A stretch of DNA of 41,256 bases from an uncultured Spirochaetales bacterium (GTDB lineage: Bacteria > Spirochaetota > Spirochaetia > Sphaerochaetales > Sphaerochaetaceae). The translations under genes were made by a program, and so were the position numbers. Below, one piece after another: positions 26,041 to 32,895 of the stretch (the stretch's first letter is position 1; the number at the start of each line of letters is the position of its first letter). The DNA is taken from NCBI GenBank assembly GCA_945947045.1, contig CAMEXG010000003.1, positions 1 through 41,256 on the forward strand. Direction: 5' to 3'. The notes under the pieces were generated by a model. That model did not search any database. It was not told the origin of the DNA and worked only from the letters and a program-made list of their open reading frames with translations.

Positions 26041-26213
26041 ACTAGAAAGTAGTTTACTGATTCTTTTGTATTTATTTGAACAAAAAGGAATTAATTAAAA
26101 AGTTTTATTCGCTAAATCTTTATTTTATTAAAAATCGACAGTACTTTTCATCTTTCCTTGTTTCATTGTCTGTGTTATTCTCAAGTCTGTATAAAAAAGT
26201 AAGGAGAATCGTC

Positions 26214-26273
26214 ATGGACGGAGACCCCGGTAGTACAAAGAAACATATAGTATCCGTCTGGAACATACTCTGA
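26214..26273 (+). CDS. Leader peptide of the first mgtE gene (MDGDPGSTKKHIVSVWNIL)
   Basis: A 19-codon ORF ending at TGA 26271-26273, 33 bases before the mgtE start. AAGGAG (26201-26206) lies seven bases before the ATG, as good as for any gene here. The peptide opens with Asp-Gly-Asp-Pro, resembling the acidic/proline start of enterobacterial MgtL, where such codons destabilise ribosomes at low Mg2+. Its 3' codons (VSVWN) coincide with one arm of a long RNA stem. The peptide itself probably has no function beyond being translated. The role is inferred; the ORF and its ribosome binding site are seen directly. Confidence 0.7.
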   Translation: MDGDPGSTKKHIVSVWNIL

Positions 26274-26306
26274 CAGTGGACCTGTTCCGACGGATAGGAG
26301 GAACAG
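26217..26306 (+). promoter_or_regulatory. Alternative-stem leader RNA controlling the first mgtE (putative translational attenuator)
   Basis: Four segments interact. A is gacgga (26217-26222). B is tatccgtctggaaca (26251-26265). C is tgttccgacggata (26283-26296). D is ggaacag (26300-26306), next to the mgtE ATG and overlapping its Shine-Dalgarno aggagg (26296-26301). A pairs with B over 6 bp. B pairs with C over 14 bp with one bulged T. C, extended by C26282, pairs with D over 7 bp. B-C frees the mgtE ribosome binding site; C-D closes it. A ribosome finishing the leader ORF would sit on B. Confidence 0.6.
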
Positions 26307-27665
26307 ATGACAAAGAAAAAAGAAAAACAGCAGGTAAAACCTGTAGACAAGGTCGTTATCTCTCCATTGGCTTTTAGGAATGAACTTAATAAGCTGTCCA
26401 GAGAGGATTTATTCATTAGAATTTCTAATCTAGATGAAGATGACAGAAAGAAAGCTTGGACTCTTCTAAGCGACGCGAAATGTGCAGAAATAATAGAAGA
26501 CTCAGGATCTCCTGTCGAATGGTTTTTGGAAATGAGTACAAAAAAAGAGAGTGGCGTAATATCTGTAATGGATGAAGAAAAAGCCACGGATCTTCTCTCC
26601 CTATTAGACCAAGAGAAGAGAGTCATGGTGATGGAGATGTCTGGAAAAAGCTTTCAAAAACGCCTGAGATACTCACCAGATGAAGTGGGGTCCATAATGT
26701 CTGAAGACTTCATTCTCTTGGAAAAATCTACAACCGTAAAAGATGCTTTTGAGAAAATCAGGGAAGAAGCAGAAGGGAAAGATAACATAAGGACTATCTT
26801 TCTCACAGATAAGGGAGAAGGGCTCTATGGAGAAGTGGACCTTCTTGATATTCTACGCTCTCCAGGAGACCAGACACTATCTTCTGTAGCCACCACGTCG
26901 TTCCCATATGTCTCGGCAAGTGCAAAGCTTTCAAAGACATTGGAATGGATTAAGGATTACAACCTTTCTTCATTTCCTGTAATCGACGAAGAGGGAAAGA
27001 CAATAGGTGCTGTAACGAGACAGAGTCTTATGGATATTGTCGAGAGGGAGATGGAGGAAGACTACAGAAAGCTCGCTTCTATAGGAGAAGACAAGAATAT
27101 GGGAGTAATATCATCTATGAAGGCTAGACTTCCTTGGCTTTTTATACTGTTGGGCTTAGGAATCATCGTTTCTTCATCCATAGGTTTTCTCTCATCTTTA
27201 GCCATGGGTCTGGCAATGGTTTTCTCTTTCCAGTCTCTTATCCTCGACATGACGGGAAACTCTGGAACTCAGACACTGGCAGTGGCTGTAAGAGCTTTAT
27301 CAGGAAGGGATTTATCCTGGAAGGAGAAGCTGACAATGCTGAAAAAAGAGTCTGCTTCAGGCTTTATTTCAGGTCTAATTCTTGGACTGGGAGCAATATT
27401 GGTACTATTTCCATATATTTTTCTACGTAGTGGTAACGGAGCATTATACTCTTTAGCTCTTTCTGTATGTATCTCTCTTTCCCTAATACTGGCAATGACT
27501 CTTTCAAATACAAGCGGTGCGTTCATTCCTATTGTCATGGAGAAAATCGGTGTGGATCCTGCAGTGGCATCGGGACCACTTATTACTACACTAAGTGACC
27601 TTATAGGAGCCTCTTCATACTACACTCTCGCCTATTTAGTGTTGAAAAAGGTGTTCCACTATTAA
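26307..27665 (+). CDS. mgtE: Magnesium transporter MgtE, first copy
   Basis: Mg2+ channel of the inner membrane, 452 residues. A cytosolic N domain (to ~130) precedes a CBS pair (motifs SIMSEDF and SSFPVIDEEGKTIGAVT) that senses Mg2+, a plug helix and five membrane helices. Pore hallmarks are TGNSGTQTLAVAVR (from 316) and VDPAVASGPLITTLSDLIG, with the conserved Asp of the selectivity region retained. The ATG is preceded by AGGAGG at 26296-26301, within an apparent sequestering hairpin. It is clearly different from the second mgtE, so the duplication is old. Confidence 0.93.
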   Translation: MTKKKEKQQVKPVDKVVISPLAFRNELNKLSREDLFIRISNLDEDDRKKAWTLLSDAKCAEIIEDSGSPVEWFLEMSTKKESGVISVMDEEKATDLLSLLDQEKRVMVMEMSGKSFQKRLRYSPDEVGSIMSEDFILLEKSTTVKDAFEKIREEAEGKDNIRTIFLTDKGEGLYGEVDLLDILRSPGDQTLSSVATTSFPYVSASAKLSKTLEWIKDYNLSSFPVIDEEGKTIGAVTRQSLMDIVEREMEEDYRKLASIGEDKNMGVISSMKARLPWLFILLGLGIIVSSSIGFLSSLAMGLAMVFSFQSLILDMTGNSGTQTLAVAVRALSGRDLSWKEKLTMLKKESASGFISGLILGLGAILVLFPYIFLRSGNGALYSLALSVCISLSLILAMTLSNTSGAFIPIVMEKIGVDPAVASGPLITTLSDLIGASSYYTLAYLVLKKVFHY

Positions 27666-27749
27666 AAATTTAGAAAAAAGTATGGAAAACCTTAGTTGTT
27701 AAGGGTTAATATTTCTTTGGCTCAAGCCAAAAAATTTTAGGAGAAAAGA

Positions 27750-27839
27750 ATGGACGACGGTACTGGAAGTATAGTCAATTTAGGCGGTTCGGACAGCGAA
27801 GTTCCTCTGAGTTTCCGTCGCATTCGACGGCAGAGCTGA
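27750..27839 (+). CDS. Leader peptide of the second mgtE gene (starts MDDGTGSIVNLGG)
   Basis: A 29-codon ORF ending in TGA 27837-27839, 43 bases before the second mgtE. AGGAGA (27739-27744) lies five bases before the ATG. The peptide begins with Asp-Asp-Gly-Thr-Gly-Ser, has a second acidic/proline patch (GSDSEVP, residues 13-19) and ends in the basic tail SFRRIRRQS. The MD..GS start is shared with the first leader peptide although the rest is unrelated. The RNA it covers folds into structures that can reach the mgtE ribosome binding site. Regulatory role inferred. Confidence 0.65.
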   Translation: MDDGTGSIVNLGGSDSEVPLSFRRIRRQS

Positions 27840-27875
27840 GCAAGATGATCCGCCTCCAAAATCAAATAGGAGGTG
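27782..27875 (+). promoter_or_regulatory. Leader RNA with Shine-Dalgarno-sequestering hairpin for the second mgtE
   Basis: The mgtE ribosome binding site AGGAGGTGA (27868-27876) can pair through ggaggtg (27869-27875) with cgcctcc (27851-27857), a 7-bp hairpin with one wobble and an 11-base loop. A competing 6-bp pairing joins aggcgg inside the leader ORF (27782-27787) to ccgcct (27850-27855) and would release the site. Between them sits a stable hairpin ccgtcg/cgacgg (27815-27820/27825-27830), extendable by ctctg/cagag (27805-27809/27831-27835). The design is like that of the first mgtE but the sequences differ. Confidence 0.55.
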
Positions 27876-27882
27876 ACGAAGA

Positions 27883-29286
27883 ATGGATCCGGAGATTCAG
27901 AGCGGCCAGCATCCTGATTATGTAGGCGAGCTCGTAGAGATAATCAAAAGTAACATCTCACCCATGGCCCTGAAAGAAAAGGTAATGGGTTATCATGAAA
28001 ATGATATTGCAGATGCCATGGACAGGCTTACCCCCGAAGACAGGGGGAAGTTATACCGAATCCTCGACTCTGAAACACTGGCTAATATTTTCGAATACAC
28101 TGAAAACATTTCGACATATCTAAACGAAATCAGTGTAAAGAAAAAAATAGCTGTTCTCAGTGATCTCGAGACAGATAAAGCTACAGAATACCTGAAATCT
28201 CTCCCTAAAGGAGAGAGGACCACTCTCATTGAGTTCATGGATGATGATGCAAGAAAAGACATTGCACTTCTAGCATCCTTCGATGAAGACGAAATCGGCT
28301 CGATCATGAGCACAAACTTCATTGAAATAAAAACCGGAACAAGCATAAAAGAGGCGATGAGGGAGCTTATCGAGCAGGCTGCAGAGAATGATAACATCCA
28401 GACAATTTATGTAGTGGATTCAAACGGCCTTTTTTATGGTGCAATTGATCTAAAAGACCTTATCAGGGCAAGGGAAGGCAACACAATAGATTCTATCGTC
28501 TCTACTTCCTACCCTTATGTGTATGCCCATGAGTTGATTGACGACACCATGAACAAAATCAAGGACTATGCAGAGGACTCTATTCCTGTTCTTGATCAAA
28601 CAAATAAGTTACTTGGTGTAATCACCAGCCAGGATATGGTCGAAGTCATCGACGACTCCATGAAAGACGACTATGCGAAGTTTGCTTCTCTTGGAGATGT
28701 TGAAGACTTAAACGAGACGGTTGGACAGAGTTTGAAAAAACGTCTGCCTTGGCTAACCATCCTGTTGTTCTTGGGTATGCTTGTTTCAACTGTTGTAGGT
28801 CTCTTTGACTTTGTTGCACAGAAGCTCTCGATTCTTATCGCCTTCCAGTCTCTCGTCCTTGGTATGACCGGTAACTCAGGAACCCAGTCCCTTGCCGTTA
28901 CTATCAGAGTCTTGACAGATGAGAACTTGACTACCATGGATAAATTGAAGTTAATGTGGAAAGAAACAAGAATTGGTTTTGGTAATGGCGCCATTCTTGG
29001 CCTTACATCCTTCTTGGTCCTAGGTCTTTACGTATATTTCTTCAAAGACCAAAGTCTTTTGTATTCTTTCAGCGTCTCAGGCTGTACAGCCATCGCTCTT
29101 CTTGTCTCTATGACCATGTCTACTGCAATGGGCACTGTAATTCCTATTTTCTTTAAGAAAATCGGGGTGGATCCCGCAGTGGCATCAGGACCACTTATCA
29201 CCACCGTAAACGACCTTGTGGCTGTCGTTACATACTACGGATTGTCTTATTTGTTACTAATACGGCTAATGGGATTCGGCCTTTAA
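27883..29286 (+). CDS. mgtE: Magnesium transporter MgtE, second copy
   Basis: A second Mg2+ channel of 467 residues with the same plan: N domain, CBS pair (SIMSTNFIEIKTG and DSIPVLDQTNKLLGVIT), plug helix and five membrane helices. Pore motifs are TGNSGTQSLAVTIR and VDPAVASGPLITTVNDLVA. The start ATG at 27883 has an unusually complete Shine-Dalgarno (AGGAGGTGA) six bases upstream that can be masked by a local hairpin. The terminator after the gene closes the unit. No independent clear promoter was found between the copies, so both may share a transcript as well as having separate translational leaders. Confidence 0.94.
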   Translation: MDPEIQSGQHPDYVGELVEIIKSNISPMALKEKVMGYHENDIADAMDRLTPEDRGKLYRILDSETLANIFEYTENISTYLNEISVKKKIAVLSDLETDKATEYLKSLPKGERTTLIEFMDDDARKDIALLASFDEDEIGSIMSTNFIEIKTGTSIKEAMRELIEQAAENDNIQTIYVVDSNGLFYGAIDLKDLIRAREGNTIDSIVSTSYPYVYAHELIDDTMNKIKDYAEDSIPVLDQTNKLLGVITSQDMVEVIDDSMKDDYAKFASLGDVEDLNETVGQSLKKRLPWLTILLFLGMLVSTVVGLFDFVAQKLSILIAFQSLVLGMTGNSGTQSLAVTIRVLTDENLTTMDKLKLMWKETRIGFGNGAILGLTSFLVLGLYVYFFKDQSLLYSFSVSGCTAIALLVSMTMSTAMGTVIPIFFKKIGVDPAVASGPLITTVNDLVAVVTYYGLSYLLLIRLMGFGL

Positions 29287-29296
29287 GATCATTAAG

Positions 29297-29329
29297 GAGA
29301 CTCTTGAAATCATTCAGGAGTCTCTTTTT
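29297..29329 (+). terminator. Strong Rho-independent terminator after the mgtE pair
   Basis: A 12-bp stem (29297-29308 with 29313-29324, one G-T wobble) with a 4-base loop ATCA is followed by five T residues. It ends the mgtE transcription unit. Confidence 0.9.
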
Positions 29330-29410
29330 CCTTAGTAATTACATGTGATTCGGTTAATAGATATCAAAAAATAGTTGCCACATTTTAGTATTAAGATAGA
29401 AAATTAAAGA

Positions 29411-30265
29411 GTGAACCGCGTTTTCGAGTTTCTATTTTCAAGAATAAAAAAAATAACCGTATATGGACTTGTCGGTCGTTCAGGTACGGGAAAAAGCTAT
29501 CACTCGAAGCAGGTTGCCGCGAAATACAAAATAAGCTTGATTATTGATGACGGTCTCTTGATAAAAGGGGACAGGATTCTTGCGGGCCACTCTGCAAAAC
29601 AAGACCCGAACTTCATGGCGGCGGTAAAGACTGCTGTATTCGACGACCAGGATCATAGAGACCAGATAGTCTCTGCTTTGTTAAAGGAGAAATATAAGAG
29701 GATCCTGATCATCGGAACCAGTGAGAAGATGGTTGTTAAGATTGCCAGTCGACTCGATCTCCCCTCGCCGGCAAAGATTATTCATATTGAAGATGTTGCA
29801 AGCCCCGAAGATATCGAAACTGCAATGCATATTAGATTTACAGAGGGAAAACATGTTATTCCTGTCCCATCCATTGAAATAACACGCTCCGCCCCACAAA
29901 TTGTATTCGACTCCATCAGAGTAAAACTAGGAAGAAAAAAAGGTAGAAAAGCTGCGGTCAGTGAGAAGACTATTGTCAGACCGGAGTTTTCCAGGCCAGA
30001 AAACGATGCTGTATCGGAAGTAGCCCTTACTCAAATGGTGAAGCACGCCATAAGCGAATACGACGGGGTAATGAAGGTAAAGAAAGTCAAAGGAGTAAGG
30101 AACACGGACAGTACTTATTCCATCTCTGTAACAATCCAGCTCCCTATGCGCCACTATATCTCCACGACTATTTCAGATCTTCAGCAATATATATCGGACT
30201 GTCTGGAGAAGTTCGGCTCCATAATGGTAAAGTCAGTATCTATAGAAATAGAGGAATGGGGATGA
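29411..30265 (+). CDS. P-loop NTPase-like protein with C-terminal Asp23/Gls24-like domain
   Basis: A 284-residue soluble protein of unknown role. It carries a Walker A GRSGTGKS (22-29) close to the N-terminus, then a region lacking an obvious Walker B. A basic linker GRKKGRKAA (~175) leads to a C-terminal domain (~200-284; QMVKHAISEYDGVMKVKKV, SISVTIQLPM) that looks like the Asp23/DUF322 fold. GTG at 29411 is the start, with only a poor ribosome binding site (aaaga). It stands alone between two terminators. I do not know a characterised homologue; the Asp23 similarity is a judgement from pattern only. Confidence 0.6.
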   Translation: MNRVFEFLFSRIKKITVYGLVGRSGTGKSYHSKQVAAKYKISLIIDDGLLIKGDRILAGHSAKQDPNFMAAVKTAVFDDQDHRDQIVSALLKEKYKRILIIGTSEKMVVKIASRLDLPSPAKIIHIEDVASPEDIETAMHIRFTEGKHVIPVPSIEITRSAPQIVFDSIRVKLGRKKGRKAAVSEKTIVRPEFSRPENDAVSEVALTQMVKHAISEYDGVMKVKKVKGVRNTDSTYSISVTIQLPMRHYISTTISDLQQYISDCLEKFGSIMVKSVSIEIEEWG

Positions 30266-30268
30266 GTA

Positions 30269-30294
30269 AAGGCGGAATCACTCCGCCTTCTTTT
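30269..30294 (+). terminator. Terminator after the P-loop protein gene
   Basis: An 8-bp perfect stem (30269-30276 aaggcgga with 30282-30289) and a 5-base loop are followed by ctttt. It lies between convergent genes. Confidence 0.8.
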
Positions 30295-30309
30295 CAACAC
30301 TCCCAGTCT

Positions 30310-31482
30310 CTATAGTTTCTTTTGGCTTGGCATTACCCGTTTTTTGCGTTTTCTTCTCTTTACTTTCGGATTGACAGCTTTTTCCGTGTCAAAAGAGGCA
30401 TTCTTCTGCGCTTTTTTCTTTTTCTTCGGCTTATTACATCTTATCCCCTTCTCGGAGAGAAGAAGGGTAACAGCCCTCTCAAGCTCGAAGTTCGCCGGTG
30501 TAATAGGGCTTAGCATCACCTTTGCCTGTCTGAATGCGTCTTTCATACACTCATCCCATTCCGGAGAGAGGGAGGAGTCGATGATTATTGCAGAGCGTAT
30601 CATGTAGTAGAACATCTCCGCCTTTCCCGGCTTCTCTAAACCACGCTCCACGGCATTCTTTACTTTTTCATCCAGGATTCTCAAACTCTCACTCATACTT
30701 GGAAGTTCCGAGTGGACGGCATAAGCAGGAAGAAGATATTGAAGCAGCCTATACTGGTACATTGTATGAAATATATCTGCAGAGTGACCGGAAGATAGAA
30801 TCTTAACCACTTCTTCCGTAAGTCTAGAGGCAGGGCAATTCTGTAGCTGGGAAGCATTCCTAAATAGAGCGAGCTTTACATCCCACTTAAGAGAGAATCC
30901 GGTGGTGACCTTATATTTTACGGCACGAATCATTCTGACGGGATCTTCAATGAAAGAGTATTTAAGAGGGATAAGAGACCTGATTATCTTTTTCTCAAAG
31001 TCCTCCATACTGGTACCGAAATCCAATAGCTCACACTTCTGCGGGTTATAATACAGGCTGTTGATCGAGAAGTCTCTTCGTCTTGCGTCCTGTTCTATAG
31101 TACCCCAAACATTATTGTTGCCTTCCCCGAAGTTTTCTTCATCGGAGCGAAAGGTAGTGACTTCAATAATCTTATCACCAAAGAAAAGGTGGACGATTCT
31201 AAATCTTTTGCCGATAATCCTGCTGTTCCAAAACAAACGCTGTACTTGCCTTGGAGAAAGAGAAGTGCCGATGTCGAAATCTTTTGGAGTATTGCCAAGT
31301 AAAATGTCACGGATGGCTCCACCTACAATGTAGGCTTCTCCTCCGGCATTCTGTATTTTCTTTATAGCCCAAAGAGCATCCTTGTCGATCATATTATTTC
31401 TAACAGGATGTTCTTTTGCCGTGTATACTTTGCATACGGGAATGGATTTCCCGTTTTTATCTGTTTTGTATCTTACAAACAC
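30310..31482 (-). CDS. pcnB: Poly(A) polymerase PcnB (CCA-transferase superfamily)
   Basis: Adds 3' A-tails to RNA, marking it for decay. The 390-residue class II nucleotidyltransferase has the motif IVGGAIRDILLG, the catalytic DFD in PKDFDIGT, and RIIGKRFRIVHLFFG-EVTTFR, which distinguishes PcnB from CCA-adding enzymes. RRRDFSINSLYY and EDPVRMIRAVKY follow. The C-terminal tail is strongly basic (KPKKKKKAQK, KVKRRKRKKR), like the RNA-binding tail of PcnB. A GTG start at 31482 is weakly supported, with no good Shine-Dalgarno. Dual CCA activity cannot be ruled out. Confidence 0.85.
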   Translation of the reverse strand: MFVRYKTDKNGKSIPVCKVYTAKEHPVRNNMIDKDALWAIKKIQNAGGEAYIVGGAIRDILLGNTPKDFDIGTSLSPRQVQRLFWNSRIIGKRFRIVHLFFGDKIIEVTTFRSDEENFGEGNNNVWGTIEQDARRRDFSINSLYYNPQKCELLDFGTSMEDFEKKIIRSLIPLKYSFIEDPVRMIRAVKYKVTTGFSLKWDVKLALFRNASQLQNCPASRLTEEVVKILSSGHSADIFHTMYQYRLLQYLLPAYAVHSELPSMSESLRILDEKVKNAVERGLEKPGKAEMFYYMIRSAIIIDSSLSPEWDECMKDAFRQAKVMLSPITPANFELERAVTLLLSEKGIRCNKPKKKKKAQKNASFDTEKAVNPKVKRRKRKKRVMPSQKKL

Positions 31483-31608
31483 GATAAAACATATTAATGA
31501 TTATAAGAAAGTGAAACAAGAGTAGGATAAATGGCTTCTTTTGATAATTCCCTCTCTTTCACATAAAACGTGAAATAATCTATCATAAGAGTATATTCAG
31601 GAGAAAAT

Positions 31609-32895
31609 ATGATAGATCCAATTATCCTTAAAGGCTTCAGAGACAGTATGCCTAAAGAGGAAATGCCGAAAAGAAAGATTACAGAGACGCTGGAAAAAGG
31701 ATTCCAGTCCTATGGTTTTGTTCCAATTGACACTCCTGTCCTGGAGTATTCCTCCGTTCTTCTTGGAAAAGGTGGCGGAGAAACAGACAAACAGGTCTTC
31801 CATTTTGAAGACAATGGAGGAAGAGAAGTTGCGATGCGCTTCGACCTCACTGTGCCATTTGCCCGTTTCATGGCCGCCCATTCGTCGGAGCTGGCCCTCC
31901 CTTTCAAGCGATATCATATCAATAAAGTATGGAGAGGAGAAAAGCCTCAGAAAGGTAGATACAGGGAGTTTATCCAGTGCGACTTCGACATCGTAGGTGT
32001 AGACAACACCCAGGCAGACTATGAGATCTTGTCTATGATGCACCACTCTTTCCATCTCTTGGGGATTGAAAGATACTCCTTCCACATCTCACACAGAGGC
32101 ATGTTCAATACATTCCTGGAGAAGTTGGGGGTGATGGAGTTCTCAACAGAAATTCTCAGAGCAGTAGACAAACTGATGAAGATCGGAAGAGAAGAAGTAA
32201 AAAAGATTCTTGTAGACATAATCCACGATGAAGGCAAAGCCGAGGAGGTTCTTTCTTATATCACTCCGGATGAAAACGCCGGATTCTTGGAAAGACTGGA
32301 GAAGCTGGAGGCTTTATGCGGCGGAGGGTGTCCAGGTTCAATAAGGTTGAGGGAGATCTACAGCCTATTAAAGGCCACAGAAATCTCCGATGCATTCATC
32401 CTCGATCCTTCCATCACCCGTGGTCTCGATTATTACACTGGAATCGTGTATGAGACATTCCTTACAGACCTCCCTACTCTGGGTTCTGTATGTTCTGGCG
32501 GCAGATATAATAATCTTGCTTCTCTCTATACAAAGGAGAATCTACCTGGAGTTGGATCTTCAATAGGACTTGATCGACTTGTTGCTGGACTTGAGGAGCT
32601 TAAGAGTCCTCTCCTTGCAAATAACTCCAGTGCAGACGTAATGATTATCTATAGACCAGAAGAACTGGAAAAAGCTGAAAAGGCTGCGAGAGTATTTAGA
32701 GACAAGGGTATTAGGACCGACGTATATCTCTCTCCGGAGCATAAGAGTAAGAGAATTTTCGATTATGCAGACAAAAACTCCATCCCTTACTCTCTTTCCT
32801 TTAAAGAAAACGCAGTTTCCTTAAAGTGCCATAAAACAAGAGAGACAAAAGAATACTCCGATGTCTTTGATGCAGTAGAAGGTATTAAAATTTGA
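31609..32895 (+). CDS. hisS: Histidyl-tRNA synthetase
   Basis: Charges tRNA-His. The 428-residue class II synthetase shows motif 1 around GFQSYGFVPIDTPVLE, motif 2 INKVWRGEKPQKGRYREF, the histidine-specific RGLDYYTGIVYE and GSVCSGGRYNNL, and motif 3 GVGSSIGLDRL, plus an anticodon domain at the C-terminus. AGGAGA lies five to seven bases before the ATG. Its stop overlaps the start of the helicase gene (TTGA). The HisZ alternative is unlikely given the intact synthetase motifs. Confidence 0.95.
   Translation: MIDPIILKGFRDSMPKEEMPKRKITETLEKGFQSYGFVPIDTPVLEYSSVLLGKGGGETDKQVFHFEDNGGREVAMRFDLTVPFARFMAAHSSELALPFKRYHINKVWRGEKPQKGRYREFIQCDFDIVGVDNTQADYEILSMMHHSFHLLGIERYSFHISHRGMFNTFLEKLGVMEFSTEILRAVDKLMKIGREEVKKILVDIIHDEGKAEEVLSYITPDENAGFLERLEKLEALCGGGCPGSIRLREIYSLLKATEISDAFILDPSITRGLDYYTGIVYETFLTDLPTLGSVCSGGRYNNLASLYTKENLPGVGSSIGLDRLVAGLEELKSPLLANNSSADVMIIYRPEELEKAEKAARVFRDKGIRTDVYLSPEHKSKRIFDYADKNSIPYSLSFKENAVSLKCHKTRETKEYSDVFDAVEGIKI

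Noticed and set aside
26166..26195. Promoter-like TTGTCT / TATAAA with 18-base spacer before the first leader ORF
   Set aside because: Transcription would start around 26202, inside the leader ORF ribosome binding site at 26201-26206, so it is unlikely to be the real promoter.
26003..26306. Possible M-box (ykoK) magnesium riboswitch upstream of mgtE
   Set aside because: The conserved M-box core sequences were not recognisable, and the region between the small ORF and mgtE is too short for the ~150-base fold.
27716..27731. Hairpin tttggc-tcaa-gccaaa after the first mgtE, as a terminator
   Set aside because: It is followed by A residues before a short TTTT, and the stem has only three G-C pairs; too weak to call.
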